A DNA stretch of 38,247 nt, from the NCBI GenBank assembly GCA_021846725.1, contig JAJZWK010000002.1, positions 1-38,247 of the forward strand, read 5' to 3'. Positions within the stretch are counted from its first letter, which is position 1; each line of letters starts with the position of its first letter. The stretch is from Actinomycetes bacterium. GTDB taxonomy: Bacteria > Actinomycetota > Acidimicrobiia > Acidimicrobiales > JAMCPL01. Made by a program: the position numbers and the translations under genes. The notes beneath the pieces were generated by a model, which worked only from the letters and a program-made list of their open reading frames with translations, made no database searches and was not told where the DNA came from. Of the stretch, positions 7,694 through 15,653 are shown piece by piece.

Positions 7694-9604
7694 GTGTCTA
7701 ATGAGCAATATCCTGATAGGGCTGTTCTTGAGCGTAAAGAGCGGGAAGAGCTGAGAGAGATAGCGCGAGCACTGTCGATATCGATACCTGTCCGTCTTAA
7801 GAAGGCAGATATAGTTGATAGGATATTAGAAAAGGTTAATAATGGTCATGCGACCGACGATGGAAGTACGGGGTACGCAGAAGCCAATGGTAGTGCTCAG
7901 TACTCTGGTATTGCAGATCAGTCTGATACATTATGGCTATCCGTCGCACAGGAGTCTGTAGTACAAGAGACAACCACTACCCAGAAATCTACTACACAGG
8001 AGACAACTGCACAGGAATCCGTTGCACCCGAATCTGGTGTCCTATCGGGATCTATTGTCCCATCCGAGTCAACTGTTACCGAGGAATCCAGTACTACTTC
8101 TGAGCCTGATACCGCCCAAGAGTCCGGTGCTGCTGCAAAGTCAGTTACCACTGAAGAGCCTACTGTTGCAACTGAACCTCCCGCTACCGCCGCCACTGAG
8201 AAGGAGTCAATGGATGTTCAGGAGTCCGGTGCCGTGTCCGAGACTACTTCTGAGGCTACTGCCGTATCGGAAACTTCGAATATGTCCCACAGAGAAGAAG
8301 TTGCCAAAAAATCAGGCGACGAAATGCACCAGAAGAGCCAGAATCATGGACAGCAGTCCAGCTCATCTGGCAGGCGAAATCGTAGGAAAAGAGGGAAGGA
8401 CAGATCGGATAAAGCCAACGGAGAGATACAGGCTACCCAGCTTGACACTTACGACGGTGAACTTATGGCTACAACAGGAGTACTTGATTTAAGGGATGAA
8501 GGTTATGGGTTCATTCGTTCTGAAGGTTATTTGGCAAGTGCCAAGGATGTTTATGTATCTATAAGCCAGGTCAAGAAATTTGCTCTTCGCAAGGGAGACT
8601 GGATAGAAGGGGAGGCAAGACCTGCAATAAATAATGAAAAATATCCGGCACTTATACATATCGACACCGTGGGTGGAAAGGCTGCCGATGAGATAAGGGG
8701 ACGTTCAAAGTTCGAATCACTCACCCCACTTTTTCCTGATCAGAGATTGACAATGGAGATTCCAGGGGATACGGGTTCCAATGCGCTTACTGCTAGGATA
8801 GTCGATCTGCTCTGCCCTATAGGTAAGGGACAGCGAGGACTGATTGTGTCGCCACCAAAGGCCGGTAAGACTACCGTCATGAAGCAGATTGCTCGGTCTA
8901 TTGAGATTAATAATCCCGAAGTGCATCTTATGGTGCTTCTTGTCGATGAACGCCCTGAGGAGGTTACCGATATGCGTAGGTCAGTAAAGGGGGAGGTAGT
9001 CTCATCCACATTTGACAGACCAAGTGATGAACATACTACAGTTGCTGAGCTCGCTCTTGAGAGGGCAAAAAGGTTGGTAGAGTTGGGTAGGGATGTAGTA
9101 ATTATTCTTGACGGTATTACCAGGCTCGCCCGTGCTTACAATCTGGCACAGCCCGCTACAGGTAGAATCATGTCTGGGGGTGTGGATTCTGGCGCTCTAT
9201 ATCCACCAAAGAAGTTCTTTGGTGCAGCGCGTAACATAGAAGAGGGTGGTTCACTTACGATTTTGGCTACGGCTCTGGTAGAGACAGGATCGAAAATGGA
9301 TGAAGTCATATTTGAAGAGTTCAAGGGGACGGGAAACATGGAGCTACGTCTGGATAGACACTTGGCTGAGCGTAGGCTATATCCATCTATCGATGTAAAT
9401 GCTAGTTCTACCCGTCACGAAGAATTATTATTCAGTCCTGGGCAGTTGCAACAGGTCTGGAAGCTAAGGAGGGTGCTCAATGTTCTGGCTGCTGATGGTA
9501 ACGCGGCTGCAGGACTGGAGTTGTTGATGGACAAGATCAGGACAACCAAGAGTAATGATGATTTTCTGGACGATATTGCAAAGGGTCCGGCACCACCCCT
9601 GTAG
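7694..9604 (+). CDS. rho: Transcription termination factor Rho
   Basis: Rho is a hexameric RNA-dependent ATPase that ends transcription. At 636 residues it is about 200 longer than the E. coli protein. Residues about 10-50 are the Rho N domain (LREIARALSI, RLKKADIVDRILE). Residues about 55-245 are a low-complexity insert rich in Ser, Thr, Glu, Ala and Val, ending in a basic patch, SSGRRNRRKRGKDRSDK. The RNA-binding OB fold (LRDEGYGFIRSEGYL) follows from about 260. The ATPase has Walker A SPPKAGKTT near 386-394, LLVDERPEEVTDM, the Q-loop region SGGVDSGALYPPKKFFGAARN and the R-loop region KGTGNMELRLDR. The GTG start is supported by GAGGTG at 7678-7683. The long insert is an actinobacterial feature that can promote RNA binding and condensation. 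A strong promoter lies upstream. Confidence 0.97.
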   Translation: MSNEQYPDRAVLERKEREELREIARALSISIPVRLKKADIVDRILEKVNNGHATDDGSTGYAEANGSAQYSGIADQSDTLWLSVAQESVVQETTTTQKSTTQETTAQESVAPESGVLSGSIVPSESTVTEESSTTSEPDTAQESGAAAKSVTTEEPTVATEPPATAATEKESMDVQESGAVSETTSEATAVSETSNMSHREEVAKKSGDEMHQKSQNHGQQSSSSGRRNRRKRGKDRSDKANGEIQATQLDTYDGELMATTGVLDLRDEGYGFIRSEGYLASAKDVYVSISQVKKFALRKGDWIEGEARPAINNEKYPALIHIDTVGGKAADEIRGRSKFESLTPLFPDQRLTMEIPGDTGSNALTARIVDLLCPIGKGQRGLIVSPPKAGKTTVMKQIARSIEINNPEVHLMVLLVDERPEEVTDMRRSVKGEVVSSTFDRPSDEHTTVAELALERAKRLVELGRDVVIILDGITRLARAYNLAQPATGRIMSGGVDSGALYPPKKFFGAARNIEEGGSLTILATALVETGSKMDEVIFEEFKGTGNMELRLDRHLAERRLYPSIDVNASSTRHEELLFSPGQLQQVWKLRRVLNVLAADGNAAAGLELLMDKIRTTKSNDDFLDDIAKGPAPPL

Positions 9605-9628
9605 TCGCTTAGTTCCTGCAGTCGCTTA
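9598..9628. repeat. Direct repeat containing the rho stop codon
   Basis: CCTGTAGTCGCTTA (9598-9611), which includes the TAG stop of rho, is followed by CCTGCAGTCGCTTA (9615-9628). The two copies match at 13 of 14 bases with a period of 17. Confidence 0.8.
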
Positions 9629-9688
9629 TAATGAATGAATAAATATATACCGCCCTTATAACCCTTTATAATAAAGATAGGAGAGTCA

Positions 9689-9913
9689 ATGAAGCAAGAT
9701 ATACATCCTCAATATGGTGAAGCTGTTGTTACCTGTTCGTGTGGAAATCAATTTACGACCCGATCGACAAAGGCTGAGTTGCATATAGAATTATGTAACC
9801 AGTGCCACCCCTTCTTTACTGGCAAGCAAAAATTGGTTGATACTGGAGGGCGTGTGGAAAGGTTCAATCGTAGGTACGGGAATGCTGCCAAACGCCGTAA
9901 AAAGACTGTATAA
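9689..9913 (+). CDS. rpmE: 50S ribosomal protein L31, zinc-binding form
   Basis: This 74-residue small ribosomal protein is part of the 50S subunit and bridges to the 30S head. It shows MKQDIHPQYGEAVVTCSCGNQF near the start, then ELCNQCHPFFTGKQKLVDTGGRVERFNRRYG. The four cysteines (CSC pair and CNQC pair) make it the zinc-containing C+ form rather than the zinc-independent paralogue made under zinc limitation. The length is normal. AGGAG at 9679-9683 lies 5 nt before the ATG, a good ribosome site. A TATAAT at 9667-9672 could be a promoter -10. It lies between rho and prfA, as in mycobacteria. Confidence 0.97.
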   Translation: MKQDIHPQYGEAVVTCSCGNQFTTRSTKAELHIELCNQCHPFFTGKQKLVDTGGRVERFNRRYGNAAKRRKKTV

Positions 9914-9939
9914 TTCTAGGTAGTCAGTCTGATTGGGAT

Positions 9940-11034
9940 ATGGATGTTCCAAATCTAGAAAAATATGAGATTGAACGTGATGCAATAGCTGATCAACTCT
10001 CTAATCAAGAGGTATTGTCCCAGCCGGGCAAGTTGAAAGTTCTTTCAAAGCGCTTCAAAGAGCTTGAAGACATTGTAGCTATAGTGAAGCGCCTTCGCGA
10101 TGCCCAAGATGACCTCGATGCTGCTAAAGAGCTGTATAATGACCTCTCGGGTGATGAGAGAGAATTGGCCAGGATCGAAGTAGAGGATGCTGGCCATCGT
10201 CTTGAAAAGTGTGAGCAGGATCTTAGGGAGGCGCTGATTCCCAAGGATCCGAACAACGGTAGGGATGTCATGATGGAGATACGAGGTGCAGAAGGAGGAG
10301 AGGAAGCCAATCTCTTTGCCAAGGATCTATTTGAGATGTACCTACGCTATGCTGATCGTAGGAGGTGGAATTACGAGGTAATTTCCTTGAATCCATCGGA
10401 GCAGGATGGCATAAATGAAGCTGTGATTATAGTTAGTGGTGATGATGCATGGCAACGTTTGAAGCACGAGGGTGGACCTCACCGGGTGCAGAGGGTGCCG
10501 ATCACTGAATCCCAGGGAAGGGTGCATACGTCGTCAGCTACAGTTACCGTGCTTCCTGTTGCGGATGAACTGGAGATAGAGATTGATCCCTCTGAATTGC
10601 GTATAGATGTATTCCGCTCCACTGGTCCGGGTGGTCAGTCGGTGAATACGACGGACTCAGCTGTACGTATCACGCATATACCTACAGGAATTGTGGTATC
10701 GATGCAGGAAGAGCGCAGCCAGATCCAGAACAGGGCAAAGGCTATGCAGGTTCTTCGTTCCAGGTTGCTCCAGCTTGAGCAGGAGAGGAAAGAAGGTGAG
10801 GAGTCCATATTGAGGAAGAGCCAGGTGGGTGGTGGCGGTCGCTCGGAGAAGATTAGAACGTACAACTTCAAGGAAAACAGGGTGACTGATCATAGGATAA
10901 AACTGACTTTGTACAAACTTGACAGGGTGTTGGCAGGCGATCTCGATGAGCTGGTAGATGCCCTGCTTGCCGACGAGAGGTCGCGTCAATTGTTGAACAG
11001 CTCCTTGACTGGCGAGCCACTGGCAGTTGGTTAG
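9940..11034 (+). CDS. prfA: Peptide chain release factor 1
   Basis: RF1 reads UAA and UAG stop codons in the ribosomal A site and triggers peptide release. The protein has 364 residues, the usual length. An N-terminal helical domain covers about 1-100. The stop-codon tripeptide of the PxT type is PIT at 187-189 (RVQRVPITESQGRVHTSSA), which separates it from RF2 (SPF). The catalytic GGQ is at 231-233 in STGPGGQSVNTTDSAVRITH, followed by the usual EERSQIQNRAKAMQVLRSRL helix. The ATG at 9940 follows a weak GGGA; no better start is visible. It lies 26 nt after rpmE. The usual partner prmC, which methylates the GGQ glutamine, follows after a 302-bp gap, larger than normal. Confidence 0.97.
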   Translation: MDVPNLEKYEIERDAIADQLSNQEVLSQPGKLKVLSKRFKELEDIVAIVKRLRDAQDDLDAAKELYNDLSGDERELARIEVEDAGHRLEKCEQDLREALIPKDPNNGRDVMMEIRGAEGGEEANLFAKDLFEMYLRYADRRRWNYEVISLNPSEQDGINEAVIIVSGDDAWQRLKHEGGPHRVQRVPITESQGRVHTSSATVTVLPVADELEIEIDPSELRIDVFRSTGPGGQSVNTTDSAVRITHIPTGIVVSMQEERSQIQNRAKAMQVLRSRLLQLEQERKEGEESILRKSQVGGGGRSEKIRTYNFKENRVTDHRIKLTLYKLDRVLAGDLDELVDALLADERSRQLLNSSLTGEPLAVG

Positions 11035-11336
11035 TGGTCTGTCCCGTAAATAACCATGGGTTCCTGCCAACCAGATAATGCCCCTTACTTACTGAATAAT
11101 GTTACGCTATTTAGAGGATCAGTGGATAGGCATCTTAGGTTTGTCGTCCCCCTGACTTCACATGACTGCGTTGTCGTCGTCGGGCAGGCACTCCAGCCTG
11201 CCTTTCCTTCTTCGCATTGCCTTGCTCACCTGGATGAACGACTCTCAGATCCAAGCTGCCTATCCGCTGAGCCTCTTGCAGAACAGACCACTACCAGTAT
11301 TTATCGTAGGTGGCAGACTTTTGTATATGACTGGCT
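11035..11336. other. prfA-prmC intergenic region (302 bp)
   Basis: I see no convincing gene here. A 94-codon frame (11056-11340) and an overlapping 60-codon frame have no recognisable features. The only clear element is a GC-rich stem-loop followed by a pyrimidine run (11183-11212). The separation of prfA and prmC, usually adjacent, suggests that prmC has its own promoter. A possible pair is TTGCAG near 11276 and TATTTA about 16 bp on; I regard it as weak. Confidence 0.5.
11183..11212 (+). terminator. Candidate intrinsic terminator after prfA
   Basis: GGCAGGC (11183-11189), loop ACTCCA and GCCTGCC (11196-11202) form a perfect 7-bp GC-rich stem followed by TTTCCTTCTT. The position, about 150 nt after prfA and before prmC, suits a terminator. 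The T-run is interrupted by C, so strength is uncertain. Confidence 0.5.
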
Positions 11337-12254
11337 ATGAGTGAAATGACTCAAATGACTCTGAAGGATGTCATACCCCAATGTGTGGGGGTAACAGGAT
11401 CGTTGCAGAGCGCCTACTGGCTTATTGAGGAACTTACCGGGTATAGCAGTACCGAAGTAGTGCTACATCCAGGCATATGCCTGACCACTACGCAGTTGGC
11501 TATATTGAGCGAGGCAATTGATCGTCTACGTGCTTTGGAACCATTGCAATATGTTATTGGCAAATGGAACTTCAGAGGGATCGATTTAGTCTGTGATAGA
11601 CGTGCACTGATACCCAGACCTGAAACTGAAATAGTGGCAGAGGCTGCGATAGAGAGAGTAGTAGAAGCTGCTATTGGTAAGATGTATGGGGGGAGTTTAC
11701 TGGTAGCAGACCTTGGAACGGGTTCTGGAGCCATTGCTTTGTCTATTGCCAGTGAAGTAAATAAGCAATACCCTGAGGTAGATCTATCTGTAGTGGCAAC
11801 AGATATATCGCATGATGCGCTTGAATTAGCACAAGAGAATATGGAGCTTATGGCACGTTCGCAACCGAAAATAACTGAGCTGGTTAGTTTGAGGTATGGA
11901 TCGTGGTATGATGCATTACCAACAGAGACAAGGGGCAGATTTTCAGTTATTGTTTCCAACCCACCCTATCTTTCTTACAATCAGTGGAATGAATTGGAGT
12001 ATATGGTAAGAGAGCACGAGCCTGAGATTGCTCTGGTGGGTGGCGACAGTGGCGTAGAGTGCCACCGCCATTTGATCGATGGTGCTCCGCAGTGGCTTAT
12101 GCCCAATGGCTGTATCGTATTGGAGATTGACCCATCGCAAGCTGATATTGTAGCGGACATGGCAACTGTGGCCGGTTTTCAGGACATTACCGTCAAGGAT
12201 GACTTGTGCAAACGCCCTAGGATGCTAATTGCCAGCGGACTAGGTACGTACTAG
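11337..12254 (+). CDS. prmC: Release-factor glutamine N5-methyltransferase
   Basis: PrmC methylates the glutamine of the GGQ motif in RF1 and RF2, which speeds peptide release. The protein has 305 residues. The N-terminal helical domain is followed by PLQYVIGKWNF and RPETE, the family signature. The SAM-binding loop is VADLGTGSGAIALSIA and the catalytic NPPY is at 208-211 (IVSNPPYLSYNQW). The C-terminus has the typical LMPNGCIVLEI strand. The ATG at 11337 has no clear SD sequence; ATG at 11346 is in frame and an alternative. It follows its substrate gene prfA. It retains NPPY, in contrast to the LPPY of the other methyltransferase at 3410-4891. Confidence 0.95.
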   Translation: MSEMTQMTLKDVIPQCVGVTGSLQSAYWLIEELTGYSSTEVVLHPGICLTTTQLAILSEAIDRLRALEPLQYVIGKWNFRGIDLVCDRRALIPRPETEIVAEAAIERVVEAAIGKMYGGSLLVADLGTGSGAIALSIASEVNKQYPEVDLSVVATDISHDALELAQENMELMARSQPKITELVSLRYGSWYDALPTETRGRFSVIVSNPPYLSYNQWNELEYMVREHEPEIALVGGDSGVECHRHLIDGAPQWLMPNGCIVLEIDPSQADIVADMATVAGFQDITVKDDLCKRPRMLIASGLGTY

Positions 12255-12261
12255 TACTATT

Positions 12262-12343
12262 AATGGTATTGGGTTATTAATTCGGGGCGGGGAGCCCAAC
12301 CTTAAAGCCGGGTGCATGCTATGAATGGTATTGGATTATTAAT
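12262..12343. repeat. 20-bp direct repeat between prmC and the lipase gene
   Basis: A 20-bp sequence starting AATGGTATTGG and ending TTATTAAT occurs at 12262-12281 and 12324-12343 with one mismatch and a period of 62. The second copy contains the stop codon of the minus-strand lipase gene (12339-12341). The spacer has a weak GGGC/GCCC hairpin. Confidence 0.8.
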
Positions 12344-13616
12344 AGTTGATCGATTTGGCACAGTTGGAAGGTATACTTCTTTTTGCAGATATATTCTGAA
12401 TCCATTTTTCTACTGACGATTGGGCGGCCTGTAATATTGTCCCATGTCCTGCACTGGGAGATATAAATGTATATACTCCAGCTGGATCACTGTGGCAAGC
12501 TTTATGGATGAAGGATTGGTACGCAGAGTTCGGGATAATTATATCCTTTCTACCGTAGGCCACGAACATTGGCATATCGGTACTTGAGTTGCCAGGGTCG
12601 TTCTCATGTAGCAGGGCAAGAAACGTTGAATTGGAGAGTAGCCCAGGTGGTGTCAATGATTTGGCTGGTATCGATTTGTAGGTATTGCTGATACCGTTTT
12701 GGCATTCGGTGAATAACGACCCAAGTAGCATTTTTGATCTGGCTCTTGCTGATAGGAGACTACTTAAGGGGAGGTTCTTGTATGTGTGCGACCAGGCGAA
12801 AGCGAGGGTAACATACAGTCCGTTCAATGTGCTGAACCTGCGTAGGCTGGTGAGTGTCCTTACTAATCCTACAGCGGGGGCCTCCACTGCTACTCCCATT
12901 ACGTGTAGGTTGGGTGTATATTTCTTAGCTATTTGAGAGGCAAAGAGTGCCGCCTGACCTCCCTGTGAGTATCCAAATAATATATCATTATAAGATATTC
13001 TATATCCAGGGATTTCAGTAGCTGCCAGGGCGGCATCAAGCATATCCATTCCTTCTGCGGTACCCACAAGGTAGGGGTCGACTCCTGGGGTGCCCAAACT
13101 TTGGTAATCGGTTGCCACTACTGCATATCCGTGTTGAGTGAACCAGTTTAGGTAGGGGACTTCTAGGTATTGATACCTTGAGGGAGCACATATTGGAGCC
13201 AATCCATCGGTCGGATGAGCCCAATTGATTACCGGCCAGCCGCCTGAGGGTGGTTTTTTTCGAGGTATTACTGCAAATCCAGATACCATTACAGTGGAAT
13301 TATCGATCGAGTGTGATGTGTAGAGCATTCTGTAACCTATTGAGTCTGGGGGTAGGTGTACATTGGGTGCTAATCGTTCTATCCTGATCAGGGTGCCATG
13401 GGGAGTATTAGTAGGGATGGTAGGTGGGTCGTAAAAGGTCAACTGGTTCTCCCATGACCATGGAATGCTTTCTACCGCTACTCGCTTATGTGGGATGGTA
13501 TGTCTCTGAACTGTTGTCAGGTAAATGATTGTACCACCTACTGCAATTGCAAGGGCAATAGAGCCAACAGCGGCTAGAGTTTTGCCTCTATTCAGCGCTT
13601 TGTCTCTATGGTGCAA
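12339..13616 (-). CDS. Secretory lipase (LIP-family alpha/beta hydrolase)
   Basis: This predicted exported esterase or lipase has 425 residues. A short basic N-terminus is followed by one hydrophobic segment (about 13-33), which is a signal anchor or signal peptide, so the enzyme acts outside the membrane. The nucleophile elbow is GYSQGG with Ser217. Asp358 in AYGRKDIIIP and His391 in SAGHGTIL complete a triad in the right order and spacing. HPTDGLAPICAPS and the mid-region Cys residues resemble the LIP family known from fungi and actinobacteria. The start is TTG at 13616, overlapping the last codons of the L,D-transpeptidase gene by 11 nt, so translation is probably coupled. Natural substrate is not visible from sequence. 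Confidence 0.85.
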   Translation of the reverse strand: MHHRDKALNRGKTLAAVGSIALAIAVGGTIIYLTTVQRHTIPHKRVAVESIPWSWENQLTFYDPPTIPTNTPHGTLIRIERLAPNVHLPPDSIGYRMLYTSHSIDNSTVMVSGFAVIPRKKPPSGGWPVINWAHPTDGLAPICAPSRYQYLEVPYLNWFTQHGYAVVATDYQSLGTPGVDPYLVGTAEGMDMLDAALAATEIPGYRISYNDILFGYSQGGQAALFASQIAKKYTPNLHVMGVAVEAPAVGLVRTLTSLRRFSTLNGLYVTLAFAWSHTYKNLPLSSLLSARARSKMLLGSLFTECQNGISNTYKSIPAKSLTPPGLLSNSTFLALLHENDPGNSSTDMPMFVAYGRKDIIIPNSAYQSFIHKACHSDPAGVYTFISPSAGHGTILQAAQSSVEKWIQNISAKRSIPSNCAKSINY

Positions 13617-14772
13617 TGGTAACCAGAGTACCTATCGGAGTGTAGGGATATACCTTTTGTGCTACAGGAATAGGTTGTTCTACACAACCTAGGCTCTGAG
13701 GCCATCCATATGATGCTCTATAAAATCCGTGTAGTGCATCACTTTGGTAAAAGTAGCTGATCCAGTGAACTGGGTCCGCGTAATGGGTACCATTGGGGTT
13801 GGTTCCCCTCATTATCTGGAAGGGGTAACGCAAATACACCGTGAAAGTACCATTTGGAGTAGGGGATTGAGGTATGCCGGTGTTGATTGGTGTAGTAATG
13901 ATTACCTGTCCGTTGCTGTACAGATCCATGGTCTCGGGAAGGTGCTTTGTTACATAGACATAGTCGTATGGCTTTGGATCGGTCTGTCCTTTAGTCACCG
14001 CAGTAAGGAGTGCTTTCCATACCTGTGGACCTACAATCCCATCTGTGGTGAGATCATGCTGATCTTCGAATGCCATGACAGCACCTTTGGTTACCAGGTT
14101 GGGCTGTCCAGGTGTCCACATGGATTGGAGGTATTGTTGCATACTGGACCACTTCCAGCTGAAAGTACCTGGTTGCACTATGGCTTCATTTTGTGGTGCA
14201 ACTGGGGTAGAGCTGGAGGGGTTGAAAGCAAGTGGAAGATAGCCCAGCTGGGCAAGAATTTGCTGTGCTCTCAGGAGTGAGCCTGGAGCAATATTGAATA
14301 CCACGCTGCTGCTGGATGGCAGAGTCTCTCCCGTGGTACTCTTTATGCCGCTGGAACCTCCTGGAATGTTTACAGTTTCGGAACTGGATGGCAGGAAGCT
14401 GGCAGATGGTTGGAATGTGAGCGTATTTGGAGATATGCGTGACCATTGTCCGGGTATCGATGGCGAGAGGGATGGCACAGGGATGTTTGTCTGTAATGGT
14501 GCTGAAAATGTAATTGTTATACCTGTGTTTGGGGCTACATTTGATGCCCCGGGATTAGGTGTTACGTTGGTGATACTAAGGGCAGGCAGAGTTGTAGATT
14601 TTGTATGATTGCCTGGCCCTGTACTACTGGCACCGGCAAGGTTTATTTTACCACTTGAGCCGACCACCACTGCAGCGGCAGCTACTACTGCAATGCCAGC
14701 AACGATAAGCAACGATGCAGCACCCCTATGGCTTTTTGATAGTCCTTTCCCATAACTCGTGCGCATAGTCAT
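13606..14772 (-). CDS. L,D-transpeptidase (YkuD domain), membrane anchored
   Basis: This enzyme forms 3-3 cross-links in peptidoglycan or attaches proteins to it. The 388-residue protein has a basic N-terminus, a transmembrane segment at about 19-38, a Big_5-like immunoglobulin domain (ITNVTPNPGASNVAPNTGITITFSAP region, about 66-165) and a peptidoglycan-binding-like helical region with KGAVMAFEDQHDLTTDGIVG. The C-terminal YkuD catalytic domain has His348 in LHGFYRA and the SLGC motif (Ser360, Gly362, Cys363 as nucleophile). This order matches actinobacterial Ldt enzymes. The ATG at 14772 is used here. ATG at 14766 lies 8 nt beyond a second base after TATAAT (14775-14780) and could be the start of a leaderless mRNA. 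It is divergent from parA and coupled to the downstream lipase gene. Confidence 0.9.
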   Translation of the reverse strand: MTMRTSYGKGLSKSHRGAASLLIVAGIAVVAAAAVVVGSSGKINLAGASSTGPGNHTKSTTLPALSITNVTPNPGASNVAPNTGITITFSAPLQTNIPVPSLSPSIPGQWSRISPNTLTFQPSASFLPSSSETVNIPGGSSGIKSTTGETLPSSSSVVFNIAPGSLLRAQQILAQLGYLPLAFNPSSSTPVAPQNEAIVQPGTFSWKWSSMQQYLQSMWTPGQPNLVTKGAVMAFEDQHDLTTDGIVGPQVWKALLTAVTKGQTDPKPYDYVYVTKHLPETMDLYSNGQVIITTPINTGIPQSPTPNGTFTVYLRYPFQIMRGTNPNGTHYADPVHWISYFYQSDALHGFYRASYGWPQSLGCVEQPIPVAQKVYPYTPIGTLVTIAP

Positions 14773-14863
14773 TAATTATATTACCTATGCAACCAAATGA
14801 TGCGTCACTATCCTGAAATAGCCAATATTTTTGACATCTTAAGCCAAGTTGCGAAATAAGTAG

Positions 14864-14879
14864 TAAACTGAGTTTTGTG
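14864..14879 (+). promoter_or_regulatory. Possible leaderless promoter of parA
   Basis: TAAACT at 14864-14869 fits TANNNT and lies 7 nt before the GTG start of parA, with no SD sequence. A TTGACA at 14831-14836 is 27 bp from this box, too far to pair with it; with AAATAA (14854-14859) the spacing would be 17, giving a leader of only about 11 nt. Either way the 5' leader is very short or absent. Confidence 0.45.
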
Positions 14880-15647
14880 GCGAGATCGATAGCGGTGGCA
14901 AATCAGAAAGGTGGGGTAGCGAAGACTACTACAGTTCATAATCTTGGCTATGCGCTTGCCAAAAAAAATGCCAGAGTGTTACTGGTTGACCTGGATCCTC
15001 AGGGATGCTTGACTTATTCGGTTGGCATAGACCCTGACAGTTTGAAAGTATCTGTACACGATATTTTTGTCAGGCGTGCTAAAGCTGCAGACGTAAAGGT
15101 GGCGATAGAATCGGATGATCCGAGAATGACCCTGGATATCTTGCCAGCCAATATCGACCTGGCAGGTTCTGAGGTGTACTTGTTGACCAGGACAGGTAGA
15201 GAGCATGTATTGTCCAGGGCGCTCAAGCCCCTGGCAGAGGAGTATGATTTCGTTCTCATAGATTGCCCCCCATCCCTTGGAGTACTTACGATAAACGGTC
15301 TCTCAGCAGCTAATGAGGTAATAGTTCCCATGCAGTGCGAGACATTAAGTCATAGAGGGGTTGGTCAGTTGCTTGAAATACTTGAAGATGTGAAGACATT
15401 TGCCAACCCGCACCTGAAGGTAAGAGGAGTGATAGCTACGATGTATGACGGCAGGACGCGTCATGCTCGTGAGATGCTGGAGAGCCTGGGTACGCGTTAC
15501 GGACTGGAGGTGTTGGATCCACCGGTACATAAGTCGATACGTTTTGCGGAGTCACCGTCAAAAGGAGTCTCTATTCACCAGCATGCTCCGGTGTCGCCAG
15601 GGGCGAGAGCATATGCAGCTATAGCCGAACAGCTAATGAAAGGATAG
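14877..15647 (+). CDS. ParA/Soj-family ATPase
   Basis: ParA-type ATPases move DNA or protein cargo by binding ATP and non-specific DNA. The 256-residue protein begins with the deviant Walker A motif KGGVAKTTT (Lys11 and Lys16). It continues with VLLVDLDPQGC (switch I region), DFVLIDCPPSLGVLT (Walker B and switch II) and IVPMQCETLSHRGVGQLLE. It is close to chromosomal Soj in length, but no parB, parS-like site, gidB or dnaA is nearby, so it is probably an orphan ParA. Actinobacteria carry several of these, for example with ScpA/ScpB. The start is GTG at 14877 without SD. Its only close partner is the zinc-ribbon gene 6 nt downstream, which is likely cotranscribed. Confidence 0.9.
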   Translation: MARSIAVANQKGGVAKTTTVHNLGYALAKKNARVLLVDLDPQGCLTYSVGIDPDSLKVSVHDIFVRRAKAADVKVAIESDDPRMTLDILPANIDLAGSEVYLLTRTGREHVLSRALKPLAEEYDFVLIDCPPSLGVLTINGLSAANEVIVPMQCETLSHRGVGQLLEILEDVKTFANPHLKVRGVIATMYDGRTRHAREMLESLGTRYGLEVLDPPVHKSIRFAESPSKGVSIHQHAPVSPGARAYAAIAEQLMKG

Positions 15648-15653
15648 TACTAT

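Noticed and set aside
8022..8492. 156-codon frame on the plus strand inside rho, and a 92-codon frame opposite (7918-8196)
   Set aside because: Both arise from the low-complexity repeats encoding the Rho insert; the rho frame explains the sequence.
11056..11340. 94-codon frame between prfA and prmC
   Set aside because: No family features, no SD, and it runs across a GC-rich terminator-like hairpin into the prmC start.
13744..14280. 178-codon plus-strand frame opposite the L,D-transpeptidase
   Set aside because: The minus-strand frame carries full YkuD motifs; the opposite frame has no features.
14831..14836. TTGACA as -35 of the parA promoter with TAAACT
   Set aside because: The spacing is 27 bp, too long for a sigma70-type pair; it may serve another -10 (AAATAA) or be fortuitous.
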